The translations under genes and the position numbers were made by a program. DNA of 5,472 bases, from contig JAFGXZ010000203.1 of NCBI GenBank assembly GCA_016936335.1, positions 1 to 5,472 on the forward strand, written 5' to 3'. Positions 1 to 5,472 of the stretch are shown here, piece after piece. Numbering within the stretch: the first letter of the stretch is position 1; each line of letters starts with the position of its first letter. Origin of the DNA: Fidelibacterota bacterium. Lineage in GTDB: Bacteria; Fidelibacterota; UBA2242. The notes beneath the pieces are model-generated. The model was not told where the DNA came from and ran no database searches. It saw only the letters and a program-made list of their open reading frames with translations.

Positions 1-830
1 ACTGGATCGGAATGGGGCAGAAGGCGCCGGAAACCGGCTTGAATCACTTTGGCAAGTATGAACGGGGTAAAAAAGATGAAAATGGAAAAGAAATACCTGT
101 TGCACATAAAAATGCCCGATACACTATTCGCTTGAGTGAACTGGATAACGTTGATCCGGAGGTGGAAAATCCTGACGGGGTTCAAATTGAAGGAATTATT
201 TACGGAGGTCGGGATTCCGATACGAATGTTCCAGTATGCCAATCGCTGGACTGGAATCACGGTGTCTTTCTGGGTGCCTGTCTGGAGTCCGAAACTACTG
301 CCGCGACACTGGGGCAGGAGGGGATACGCAAGCATTCTCCCATGGCAAATCTTGATTTTGTGGTCGTACCACTGCCGCGTTATATTCAAAACCATCTCGA
401 TTTTGGGAAACGTCTGAAAAAGAAACCGCTGATCTTTTCAACGAATTACTTTTTAAAAGATACTTCGGGTAATTATCTGACGAATAAAATTGATAAAAAA
501 ATCTGGATTTTATGGGCGGAAGGCAGAATTCATAGAGATTATAAAGCGATTACTACACCAGTTGGATATATTCCGCAGTACAATGATTTGAAGATTTTAT
601 TTGAAACGGTGTTAAAAAAATCCTTTTCTTGGGAATTGTATCGTCAGCTGTTTGCCATCCGTATTGATAAACTGCTTCAGAAACTCGCCCGGGTTGAAGA
701 AATCTACAGTGATGATCAGTTTCCGGAAGAGTTTGTTGCGGCCTTTCATGCCCAGAAGCTGCGTCTGCTCTCTGCCCAGAAAAAGTATCAATCGAATGTC
801 ATCAATCCGGAAATGCTGCTAACAGAATAG
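1..830 (+). CDS. pckG: Phosphoenolpyruvate carboxykinase (GTP), C-terminal part, 5'-truncated
   Basis: This enzyme converts oxaloacetate plus GTP to phosphoenolpyruvate, GDP and CO2 in the cytosol, linking the TCA cycle with gluconeogenesis; in some anaerobes it runs in the carboxylating direction. The reading frame is open from the left edge (first full codon at position 3, Trp), so the ATG at position 12 is internal and not the start. Family landmarks appear in order: HKNARYT (codons from position 105), matching the PEP-binding HPNSRF segment; GVQIEGIIYGGRDS, matching the GVPIxxIIFGGR block; DWNHGVFLGA and SETTAA; SPMANLDF; TNYFLKDTSGNYL, matching the guanine-binding aromatic segment NWFRKDxxGKFL; and TPVGYIP near the end. 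About 276 codons of a protein normally near 600 residues are visible. The missing N-terminal half should hold the P-loop and the substrate and metal ligands. The gene ends in TAG, 23 bp from the convergent HD-GYP gene, with no clear terminator between them. The assignment to the GTP family rather than the ATP family is secure. Confidence 0.93.
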   Translation, partial: WIGMGQKAPETGLNHFGKYERGKKDENGKEIPVAHKNARYTIRLSELDNVDPEVENPDGVQIEGIIYGGRDSDTNVPVCQSLDWNHGVFLGACLESETTAATLGQEGIRKHSPMANLDFVVVPLPRYIQNHLDFGKRLKKKPLIFSTNYFLKDTSGNYLTNKIDKKIWILWAEGRIHRDYKAITTPVGYIPQYNDLKILFETVLKKSFSWELYRQLFAIRIDKLLQKLARVEEIYSDDQFPEEFVAAFHAQKLRLLSAQKKYQSNVINPEMLLTE

Positions 831-853
831 ATATTGATGCAGGTAGGTGTGGT

Positions 854-1978
854 CTAATATCGGAGTCGGTCAAAATCGATCGTTTCCATCTCGATACTGC
901 CTTCGTGATATTTGTCTTGAACTGTCTCAATTTCAGCAATTTTATCAAAAAAGACATCAACGACTTCGGGATCGAAATGGGTTTCCCGGCCTTTTTTGAT
1001 AATGTCAAACGCTTCTTCATTTGAGAATGCTTCTTTATATGGTCGCTTGGTGGTTAGCGCATCAAAGACATCGGCTACAGCACAGATCCGGCCAAGGCGT
1101 GGAATATTTTCGCCTTTTAATCCTTTTGGATATCCGCTGCCGTCCCATTTTTCATGGTGGGTTGCTGCGATTTCTTCACCGGCTTTTAGAAAGTCAGATC
1201 GGGATTCCTGTAAAATCCGTGAACCGATTATTGTATGCTGTCGCATGATTTCCCATTCTTTGTCTTCCAGACTCCCTTTTTTCAATAAAATACCGTCGGG
1301 AATACCGATTTTTCCCACATCGTGCATTGGGCTGGCCTGGAGTACAATTTCGATCTGTCCCGGAGAAAAATTTAATCCTTTGGCAAGTACAGCGGCATAA
1401 TTACTCATGCGCATAATATGTGCCGCCGTCCCTTCGTCCCGATACTCTGCCGCAATTGCCAGACGCCGGATGGTGTCCAGATAGGCATCATAAGTTTTCC
1501 TCTGGGCATCAACCATCTCATCCAGGGATTTCCGAAGTGCTGCAGTGCGCTGCTGAACCTTATCTTCCAACTCCGATTTATGACGTTTGATCGTATCCTG
1601 AATGTCTTTCATTCTTAACAGCGACATGGTGCGAACTTCCAGCTCGGTCTGATCAATTGGTTTGGCAATAAAATCGTTCGCACCGGCTCTGACAGCCCGA
1701 AGGCGATCTTCCCGGCTGGCCATCGCTGTTACCATTATTATGGGTAAATCTCGATATTCCGGCTCCGAACGAATTCGTCGGATGACTTCATAACCGTCCA
1801 TATTTGGCATGTTGACGTCCATTAAAACTAAATCTATGTCCAGTTTTACTTTGGCTAAAGCCTCCAGCCCGTCACTGGCGGTTTCGAATTCATTCCCCTG
1901 CATCGTCAGAAATTCGCCAAGAATCATCCTGATTTGTTCATCGTCATCGACAATCAGGATTCGTTTCTTATCGATCAT
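854..1978 (-). CDS. Response regulator with HD-GYP domain, predicted c-di-GMP phosphodiesterase (RpfG-like)
   Basis: This is a two-domain cytoplasmic signalling protein of 374 residues. An N-terminal receiver domain (about 6-122) has the acidic pocket D11-D13, the phospho-acceptor D54 in LMDVNMPNMDG, T84 and K106. A helical, probably coiled-coil linker (about 123-165) follows. The C-terminal HD-GYP domain (about 166-345) has H187, the HD pair H219-D220, K223, H248, H274-H275, D303 and the signature HHEKWDGSGYP (274-284). All expected metal ligands are visible, so activity is likely. Family members hydrolyse c-di-GMP to pGpG or GMP under control of a histidine kinase, and no kinase is present here. 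I chose the ATG at 1978 because AGGGA (1986-1990) lies 7 nt upstream of it. A TTG one codon earlier (1981) is possible but only 4 nt from that site. The gene lies 98 bp downstream of the PilZ gene and is probably cotranscribed with it, with possibly a further promoter in the gap. The cellular process controlled is unknown. Confidence 0.93.
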   Translation of the reverse strand: MIDKKRILIVDDDEQIRMILGEFLTMQGNEFETASDGLEALAKVKLDIDLVLMDVNMPNMDGYEVIRRIRSEPEYRDLPIIMVTAMASREDRLRAVRAGANDFIAKPIDQTELEVRTMSLLRMKDIQDTIKRHKSELEDKVQQRTAALRKSLDEMVDAQRKTYDAYLDTIRRLAIAAEYRDEGTAAHIMRMSNYAAVLAKGLNFSPGQIEIVLQASPMHDVGKIGIPDGILLKKGSLEDKEWEIMRQHTIIGSRILQESRSDFLKAGEEIAATHHEKWDGSGYPKGLKGENIPRLGRICAVADVFDALTTKRPYKEAFSNEEAFDIIKKGRETHFDPEVVDVFFDKIAEIETVQDKYHEGSIEMETIDFDRLRY

Positions 1979-2076
1979 CAATTTGTCCCTGTAGTTTTTT
2001 TATCATTGCACCCGGTTAAATATAAAGAAATGCAATGTTGTATTTAAGTATTAATTATTGAATATAGGGAAAATAA
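1979..2076. other. Intergenic gap between PilZ and HD-GYP genes with inverted repeat and weak promoter candidate
   Basis: This very A+T-rich 98-bp gap contains a perfect 7-bp inverted repeat, CATTGCA (2004-2010) and TGCAATG (2031-2037), with a 20-nt spacer. On the minus strand, TATATT (2019-2024) lies between the arms and resembles a -10 element, with a poor -35 (TTAAAT, 2042-2047) at 17 bp. A second inverted repeat made only of A and T (TAATTATT 2052-2059, AATAATTA 2072-2079) overlaps the PilZ stop codon. No G/C-rich stem with a following T run is present, so there is no convincing terminator. The gap may carry an internal promoter for the HD-GYP gene. Confidence 0.4.
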
Positions 2077-2457
2077 TTATCGGTCTTTGACATATCTCTT
2101 ATCTAGTTCACGCAAACGGTCCAGTGATTCGGAAGGATTCATATTTACGCCTTTGCCAAAAGGCATATAGATAACACCGGTCGCCAGACTGTAGCCATCG
2201 CTGGAATCCTTTTGCCAACATACCTGCGACAGGAGTTCCAAGGGGTCTTCATTAGGGATAAACAGCTTAATAATAATCGATTTACCCTTTTTTAATTCCT
2301 CATCACAGGCAAAGGACAGGCCGCCTTTACTGATATTATAAAGACGAATGGTGTTTTCATATTTTTTTTGTCGGAAAAGCCCAATCTTCTTATACATCAA
2401 TGCGGAATTTGGAATCTCAAATCTGTGGCAAGTCCGTTTTTCAAATCCTTGTACCAA
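2077..2457 (-). CDS. PilZ-domain protein, predicted c-di-GMP receptor
   Basis: This small protein of 126 residues is essentially one PilZ domain. Both halves of the c-di-GMP-binding signature are present: RxxxR at R8-R12 (in EKRTCHRFEIP) and [D/N]xSxxG at N41-G46 (NISKGG). The beta-barrel region continues to about residue 95, followed by a short charged helix (SLDRLRELDKRY). There is no signal peptide or membrane segment, so it should be cytoplasmic. Known single-domain PilZ proteins bind c-di-GMP and act on motility, exopolysaccharide export or adhesion machinery through protein contacts; no target can be read from this sequence. The start is the TTG at 2457, preceded by AAAGGAG. The first internal ATG is codon 21 and would delete the RxxxR motif. 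It lies between the FxLYD gene (47 bp upstream) and the HD-GYP gene, forming a reader/eraser pair. Confidence 0.88.
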   Translation of the reverse strand: MVQGFEKRTCHRFEIPNSALMYKKIGLFRQKKYENTIRLYNISKGGLSFACDEELKKGKSIIIKLFIPNEDPLELLSQVCWQKDSSDGYSLATGVIYMPFGKGVNMNPSESLDRLRELDKRYVKDR

Positions 2458-2466
2458 GTTGTTACG

Positions 2467-2473
2467 CTCCTTT
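2467..2473 (-). promoter_or_regulatory. Shine-Dalgarno site that fixes the TTG start of the PilZ gene
   Basis: The minus strand reads AAAGGAG, then 9 nt (CGTAACAAC), then TTG at 2457. The strong match to the anti-SD sequence at usable spacing, and the need to keep the RxxxR motif in the protein, both support TTG as the initiator. Confidence 0.7.
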
Positions 2474-2504
2474 ATTAATGCGGATTTAAAGGTCGTGTGT
2501 ACTA

Positions 2505-3209
2505 TCAGTCAAATTCGTCCCATCTGATTTTTTTAATATAGTAACTGACTTTAGCATCCTGCGGAATATCGACCTCGCACTCAAAAGTGAATGTTCGTCC
2601 CGGTTCAATGGTTGCATCTGTCTGTACACCGCTTTTATACATGTGGTAATTTCCAGATATAAGAACAGAGTCTGATGCAAGAAGAGTAGTACTTTCATCG
2701 TATAAATAAAAAATAATGCGGGCAAAATCGGCTCGCCGAACACCATCGTTTTTGATTTTTCCCTTAAATACCCGCTTGTTTTCATGAACCTGATCAACGA
2801 TTGGTCCGTCAATGATACAGTTGGCTTTTGGAAGATCGGCTTTACGGGTTAGCTTGATACTGTTTTTCGATAACGTCAACTGTCCGATTTGAGTTTGAAT
2901 TACAATACGATCTATATCCTCATGGATAATTTTACCTTTGACCACGGTACCGTTATTGAGAATAATTTCGTGGGTCATTTCAGGCAGCTGGATCAGATTA
3001 TTGATTTCCTTGCGGATTTCCGGTATTGAAACCATGATTTCTAATTCCCGCATCTGCTTACGGACGTCGGCCAGCTCTTTCCGCAGAGATTCAATATCCT
3101 GGTCAACTTCAAAAAACTTCTGCGATACCGTAGTTCCAGATTTCTTTTGTGAAAATGCCAATTGACTGAATATTATCAGAATTAGTGGTACTAACGTTGT
3201 TTTTTTCAT
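2505..3209 (-). CDS. Secreted protein with coiled coil, Sm-like segment and C-terminal FxLYD domain, function unknown
   Basis: This protein of 234 residues has no function I can name. A typical signal peptide (K2-K3, hydrophobic 6-19, predicted cleavage AFS|Q after S20) sends it to the periplasm or beyond. Residues about 30-60 are charged, heptad-like helix (ESLRKELADVRKQMRELE), suggesting oligomerisation. Residues about 80-122 (ILNNGTVVKGKIIHEDIDRI and following) alternate as beta strands with the look of a small Sm-like barrel. Residues about 131-234 resemble an FxLYD domain, with the eponymous motif at F167-Y-L169-Y170-D171 and a PGRTFTFECEVDIP stretch as in other extracytoplasmic immunoglobulin-like FxLYD domains. 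The ATG at 3209 overlaps the stop codon of the upstream lipoprotein gene (ATGA), with GGTGA 4 nt before it, so translation is probably coupled. The pair probably acts together in the envelope; this is inferred from the arrangement only. Confidence 0.82.
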   Translation of the reverse strand: MKKTTLVPLILIIFSQLAFSQKKSGTTVSQKFFEVDQDIESLRKELADVRKQMRELEIMVSIPEIRKEINNLIQLPEMTHEIILNNGTVVKGKIIHEDIDRIVIQTQIGQLTLSKNSIKLTRKADLPKANCIIDGPIVDQVHENKRVFKGKIKNDGVRRADFARIIFYLYDESTTLLASDSVLISGNYHMYKSGVQTDATIEPGRTFTFECEVDIPQDAKVSYYIKKIRWDEFD

Positions 3210-4300
3210 GGTGTCACCATTGCTTTTCGTTGGGCTTCGAAGGCTTTTTGCCGAAGTTCATTGAATGCTTCCGCATCACCAAGGGCGGATGCCATCGCGG
3301 TCATTTCATCGAAGAGAACATAATTTCGGGGATTTTCCATCATAGGCAGTAACTGTTTGAATATTTCTGGATCGTTGAATTTTGTCAGTGCAACGAGTGC
3401 ATCTTTCCGGGTTTTCAGGGGAAAATCGGTGCTCCGGGTAATTTCCACCAGTGTGGGAACTACAGCCGGATCGGAAAAATTTCCCAATGCTCGGGTCAGG
3501 ATTTCAGTCATTTGAAAATACTCATCTTTCCCGGCATTGAAGGTTTCCAGCAGCGCAAGAATAACATCGGCTTGCTTAATATCTCCGATAGCCTGCAGGG
3601 CAAAATCCTTGATCTGTTGCTGGGATTCGGGATTACCGAGCATTTCAATAAAGGTTTTGGTAACCAGCGGATGCTGTTTTTTTCCTAAAATCTCAAGTGC
3701 CAGAGAACGAACAGATACACTGACGGTTCTATCCTTGGCAATATTTATTAAAATCGGAACGACCTTGTCGTCTTCGGTAGAACCAAGTACCCGGGTTAGT
3801 GATTCCTGCATCAGCGCGTAATTTTCTTTTTCCGTCTGATATATATTCAGCAGTTGTTCAACCTGCAATGTAATATCCGTGGTTTCCAGTTTGGCCATGA
3901 CTGCAGAGCGGAATTCGATGTATTTACGTTGTGCTGAAATCAATCCGTTGACCATGGCATCGACATTTTCCGGCGTCGGATTGGCAGCGAGAGCATTGGC
4001 GGTCGCCGTCAGCAGACCATAATTCAAACCGACTCCCTGAGCCATGAAATCATGGATAATTTTCATGGCGTCCGGATGTTTGGTCTCCGCCATCACCTGA
4101 AGCACGGCAATCCGGGTTTCAATGGGTTGAGTTGGGTCAGTATAGACAGCCATCATATTATTGATGGTTTCCAGGTTACCCTTGTTGTAATCCACGCGTA
4201 ACTCTTCTACATCTTCTTCGGTAATGGTCGCAATCTTTGAGCTGCAGGCCATAAATACGAAGATAGACAGAACAATGGGCAGGTAAATTAATCTTTTCAT
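3206..4300 (-). CDS. HEAT-repeat lipoprotein, function unknown
   Basis: This predicted lipoprotein has 364 residues. The N-terminus MKRLIYLPIVLSIFVFMACSS is a type II signal peptide with probable lipidated Cys19 (lipobox FMAC, slightly atypical because -3 is Phe instead of Leu). The rest of the chain is almost entirely helical, built of repeated helix pairs of about 35-40 residues in the HEAT/armadillo style. Examples are VVPILINIAKD...VRSLALEILG, VPTLVEITRS...RKDALVALTKF and IFKQLLPMMENP. Such alpha-solenoids act as protein-binding scaffolds; no catalytic motif is visible. I chose the ATG at 4300. An in-frame ATG at 4327 would put nine polar residues before the signal peptide, has no ribosome site, and lies near the predicted transcription start. 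The Shine-Dalgarno site for 4300 is weak (GAGTGA, about 8-11 nt upstream). This is the first gene of the four-gene minus-strand cluster and overlaps the next by 4 bp. The partner and role are unknown. Confidence 0.83.
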   Translation of the reverse strand: MKRLIYLPIVLSIFVFMACSSKIATITEEDVEELRVDYNKGNLETINNMMAVYTDPTQPIETRIAVLQVMAETKHPDAMKIIHDFMAQGVGLNYGLLTATANALAANPTPENVDAMVNGLISAQRKYIEFRSAVMAKLETTDITLQVEQLLNIYQTEKENYALMQESLTRVLGSTEDDKVVPILINIAKDRTVSVSVRSLALEILGKKQHPLVTKTFIEMLGNPESQQQIKDFALQAIGDIKQADVILALLETFNAGKDEYFQMTEILTRALGNFSDPAVVPTLVEITRSTDFPLKTRKDALVALTKFNDPEIFKQLLPMMENPRNYVLFDEMTAMASALGDAEAFNELRQKAFEAQRKAMVTP

Positions 4301-4320
4301 AGTTGATTTCACTCTATAAT

Positions 4321-4360
4321 TTGACATTTTGATATTAGAATTTTTATGCCTTTATGTCAA
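4321..4360. repeat. Inverted repeat TTGACAT/ATGTCAA flanking the cluster promoter
   Basis: Perfect 7-bp arms lie at 4354-4360 (TTGACAT on the minus strand, coinciding with the -35) and 4321-4327 (ATGTCAA), separated by 26 bp. The downstream arm falls at the predicted transcription start. The arms are about 33 bp apart centre to centre, roughly three helical turns, so a dimeric regulator could contact both. Chance occurrence in A/T-rich DNA is not excluded. Confidence 0.35.
4332..4360 (-). promoter_or_regulatory. Sigma70-like promoter for the lipoprotein/FxLYD/PilZ/HD-GYP cluster
   Basis: The minus strand carries a perfect -35 TTGACA (4355-4360), a 17-bp spacer, and TAATAT (4332-4337; 4 of 6 matches to TATAAT). 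Transcription would begin near 4325, leaving a leader of about 25 nt before the ATG at 4300. The position fits the lipoprotein gene as first gene of its transcript, separate from lpxH upstream. An A/T-rich stretch precedes the -35. Confidence 0.6.
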
Positions 4361-4374
4361 GCAAAAATTAGGAT

Positions 4375-4387
4375 TCACTTAAAGTGA
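4375..4387 (-). terminator. Possible weak terminator hairpin at the end of lpxH
   Basis: A perfect 13-base palindrome (TCACTTTAAGTGA on the minus strand) spans the lpxH stop codon and is followed, after 7 nt, by five T residues (4362-4370 region). The stem is only 5 bp with a 3-nt loop and is A/T-rich, so termination would be inefficient at best. Confidence 0.25.
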
Positions 4388-5137
4388 TTTTTTAAGGGAA
4401 TCCCGGTCCCAGTAACATAGTCGCATATTCTGGCCGTCAAAATAGCCGAATGTAAAATAACGAATCCAGTCACCCAGGTTAATCAGTTTACCACTTTTAT
4501 ATTGGTGATCGGTGGGTAAATGAAAATGACCGGTGACGACATAATCATAACCTTTTTCGACGATCTTTTGTCCGTATTCGATCAATTCCCGGCGTTCTTC
4601 TTCAATCAGGTTTGGATCACGCAGGGTCATATGTCGGCTTTTGCTGGAAATATAATTCGCAATTCCAAACGAAATTTCGGGATGAATCAAACGAAACAGG
4701 AATATAAAAAACCGGTTACGCAGGATCATTTTTAAAAGACGATAACCATGATCCCTTTTCAGGATGCCGTCGGCATGATAGATATAAAAGGATTTTTCGT
4801 CGTACGTTGCTTCCACCGGGTCCGGATGAAATTCAATTCCCAGTTCCTCAGGAAAAAAAGATTTAAACCAGTAATCGTGATTTCCCGCCAGAATATGAAT
4901 TTTACATCCCGCTTCGACCATTTCCTGAAGCAAACGCAATACTTTAAAGAAATGCCGTGGGATCACATGTTTGTATTCAAACCAAAAATCGAACATGTCA
5001 CCTACGATATAAAGAATCGCTTTTTTCTCTTTGACTTCATTGAAAAAATCAAACAGATATGCTTTTTTACGGTTTTCCGATTCGGAATGATAGCAATGAA
5101 GATGAATATCTGAGATGAAGTAAACTTGAGTAACCAT
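4379..5137 (-). CDS. lpxH: UDP-2,3-diacylglucosamine pyrophosphatase, LpxH family
   Basis: LpxH hydrolyses UDP-2,3-diacylglucosamine to lipid X and UMP at the cytoplasmic face of the inner membrane, the fourth step of lipid A synthesis. The 252-residue protein is a calcineurin-like metallophosphoesterase with all core motifs: D10-I-H12, GDMFDFW (D47), GNHD (N86), H121 in YHADG, and GHFH (H204, H206). The insert rich in hydrophobic residues (about 130-165, ILRNRFFIFLFRLIHPEISFGIANY, then SSKSRH) matches the lipid-capping region of LpxH proteins and separates it from generic phosphoesterases. Length is normal for the family. The start is the ATG at 5137: a TAG stop lies directly upstream in frame, so no longer protein is possible. 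No clear Shine-Dalgarno sequence precedes it. The gene is divergent from butyrate kinase and 78 bp upstream of the lipoprotein gene, which has its own promoter. Its presence indicates an outer membrane with lipid A. Confidence 0.88.
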   Translation of the reverse strand: MVTQVYFISDIHLHCYHSESENRKKAYLFDFFNEVKEKKAILYIVGDMFDFWFEYKHVIPRHFFKVLRLLQEMVEAGCKIHILAGNHDYWFKSFFPEELGIEFHPDPVEATYDEKSFYIYHADGILKRDHGYRLLKMILRNRFFIFLFRLIHPEISFGIANYISSKSRHMTLRDPNLIEEERRELIEYGQKIVEKGYDYVVTGHFHLPTDHQYKSGKLINLGDWIRYFTFGYFDGQNMRLCYWDRDSLKKSL

Positions 5138-5343
5138 CTAGGCAGCAATTTAATATTTTGACGGCTAAGGGCAAAGCACAAATATGTGATCCTGGTTTGC
5201 TGAATTTGGGAATGGGTTATTTTATCTTGGAATATTGGCTCCTGTTTAGTTGTTCCGAATCGACAGTTACCGAGGATAATCACTGTGGCATTACTTTTGT
5301 AAAAATAATGGAACGAAAATGGTATAACTGTAGGAAAACAAAA
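5138..5343. other. Divergent intergenic region between lpxH and butyrate kinase
   Basis: These 206 bp should contain promoters for both flanking genes, but none is strong. For the plus strand, GATAAT (5275-5280) is a good -10 match, with only TTGTTC (5250-5255) as a -35 at a long 19-bp spacing. For lpxH only poor matches exist around 5150-5180. A near-perfect palindrome lies at 5289-5310. An in-frame ATG at 5308 could extend the butyrate kinase but has no ribosome site. No RNA gene or riboswitch fold was recognised. Confidence 0.45.
5289..5310. promoter_or_regulatory. Palindrome upstream of butyrate kinase, possible operator
   Basis: CATTACTTTT and AAAAATAATG form 10-bp arms with 9 of 10 pairs complementary and a 2-bp centre. 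The site ends 33 bp before the ATG and lies just downstream of the GATAAT candidate -10, where a repressor would block transcription. The 2-bp centre suits a protein-binding site better than an RNA hairpin. No regulator is encoded in the window, and the site is A/T-rich. Confidence 0.4.
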
Positions 5344-5472
5344 ATGCAAAATGAAGTTGTCCTTGCAATAAATCCCGGTTCTACATCGACTAAAATGGCT
5401 TTGTACAACCGTCTGGGACCACTTAAGGTTGAGAAAATTGATCATAGTGGAACTGAAATCTGCAATATGGTG
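5344..5472 (+). CDS. buk: Butyrate kinase, N-terminal part, 3'-truncated
   Basis: Butyrate kinase interconverts butyryl phosphate plus ADP and butyrate plus ATP, normally paired with phosphate butyryltransferase for substrate-level phosphorylation in fermentation. Related enzymes use branched-chain acids. Only 43 codons are visible and the frame stays open to the right edge. The N-terminus VVLAINPGSTSTK fits the acetate/butyrate kinase signature ([LIVM]x[LIVM]NxGS[ST][ST]x[KE]); N10, S13 and K17 belong to the first beta-strand and phosphate loop of the ASKHA fold. NPGSTSTK is the wording of butyrate kinases, while acetate kinases usually have NxGSSSxK. The following KVEKIDHSGTEI also suits the family. 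The ATG at 5344 is preceded by AGGA (5332-5335) with 8-nt spacing, preferred over the in-frame ATG at 5308, which would add 12 atypical residues. Whether the rest of the gene is intact cannot be seen. Confidence 0.85.
   Translation, partial: MQNEVVLAINPGSTSTKMALYNRLGPLKVEKIDHSGTEICNMV

Noticed and set aside
830..861. Inverted repeat GATATT/AATATC between the convergent PEPCK and HD-GYP genes as a shared terminator
   Set aside because: The arms are only 6 bp of mostly A/T, the loop is 20 nt, and there is no T run on either side.
996..1400. Plus-strand open frame of 134 codons opposite the HD-GYP domain
   Set aside because: It is antisense to a conserved catalytic domain, with no family resemblance and no convincing ribosome site; other antisense frames at 1021-1248, 1418-1618, 2938-3165, 3537-3821 and 4748-5113 were rejected for the same reason.
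2052..2079. 8-bp inverted repeat TAATTATT/AATAATTA as a terminator after the PilZ gene
   Set aside because: The stem is entirely A/T, would be unstable as RNA, and is not followed by a T run on the minus strand.
5177..5188. CACA-N4-TGTG dyad resembling half of a Rex or CRP site
   Set aside because: Only four base pairs match and the flanks fit neither consensus, so it is expected by chance.
5158..5188. TTGACG as a -35 for a plus-strand butyrate kinase promoter
   Set aside because: The only -10-like hexamers downstream (ATATGT, TATGTG) are poor and at 18-19 bp spacing, and the leader would be about 150 nt.
5002..5445. Open reading frame of 147 codons on the minus strand across the lpxH start, the intergenic region and the butyrate kinase start
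   Set aside because: It overlaps two well-supported genes in another frame, and its translation has no recognisable domain and low-complexity hydrophobic/aromatic content.

Overview
The window looks like bacterial chromosome from a Gram-negative (diderm) organism. The evidence is an LpxH-type lipid A enzyme, a predicted lipoprotein with a lipobox, and a secreted protein with a cleavable signal peptide. Base composition leans towards A+T, and non-ATG starts with good Shine-Dalgarno sites occur. GTP-type PEP carboxykinase, butyrate kinase, HEAT lipoprotein and FxLYD protein together would fit an FCB-group or related candidate-phylum bacterium. That placement is only an impression; no marker gene fixes the lineage. 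No mobile elements, CRISPR arrays, tRNAs or rRNAs were seen.

Layout. (1) Positions 1-830, plus strand: the 3' part of a GTP-dependent phosphoenolpyruvate carboxykinase gene, cut by the left edge. (2) Positions 854-4300, minus strand: four co-directional genes. In transcription order they are a HEAT-repeat lipoprotein, a secreted coiled-coil/FxLYD protein (4-bp ATGA overlap with the first), a PilZ-domain protein, and a response regulator with an HD-GYP domain. A good sigma70-like promoter stands before the first gene. (3) Positions 4379-5137, minus strand: an LpxH-family UDP-2,3-diacylglucosamine pyrophosphatase. (4) Positions 5138-5343: a divergent intergenic region containing an operator-like palindrome. 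(5) Positions 5344-5472, plus strand: the first 43 codons of a butyrate kinase, cut by the right edge.

How they may work together. The PilZ protein has both c-di-GMP-binding motifs, and the HD-GYP regulator has the full set of predicted metal ligands, so a c-di-GMP reader and a c-di-GMP-degrading output lie side by side. They sit downstream of two uncharacterised envelope proteins, the second probably translationally coupled to the first. The clearest candidate for an undescribed unit is therefore an envelope lipoprotein/FxLYD pair linked to c-di-GMP signalling; the functional link is inferred from position only. PEPCK and butyrate kinase are central and fermentative metabolism genes with no visible connection to it.
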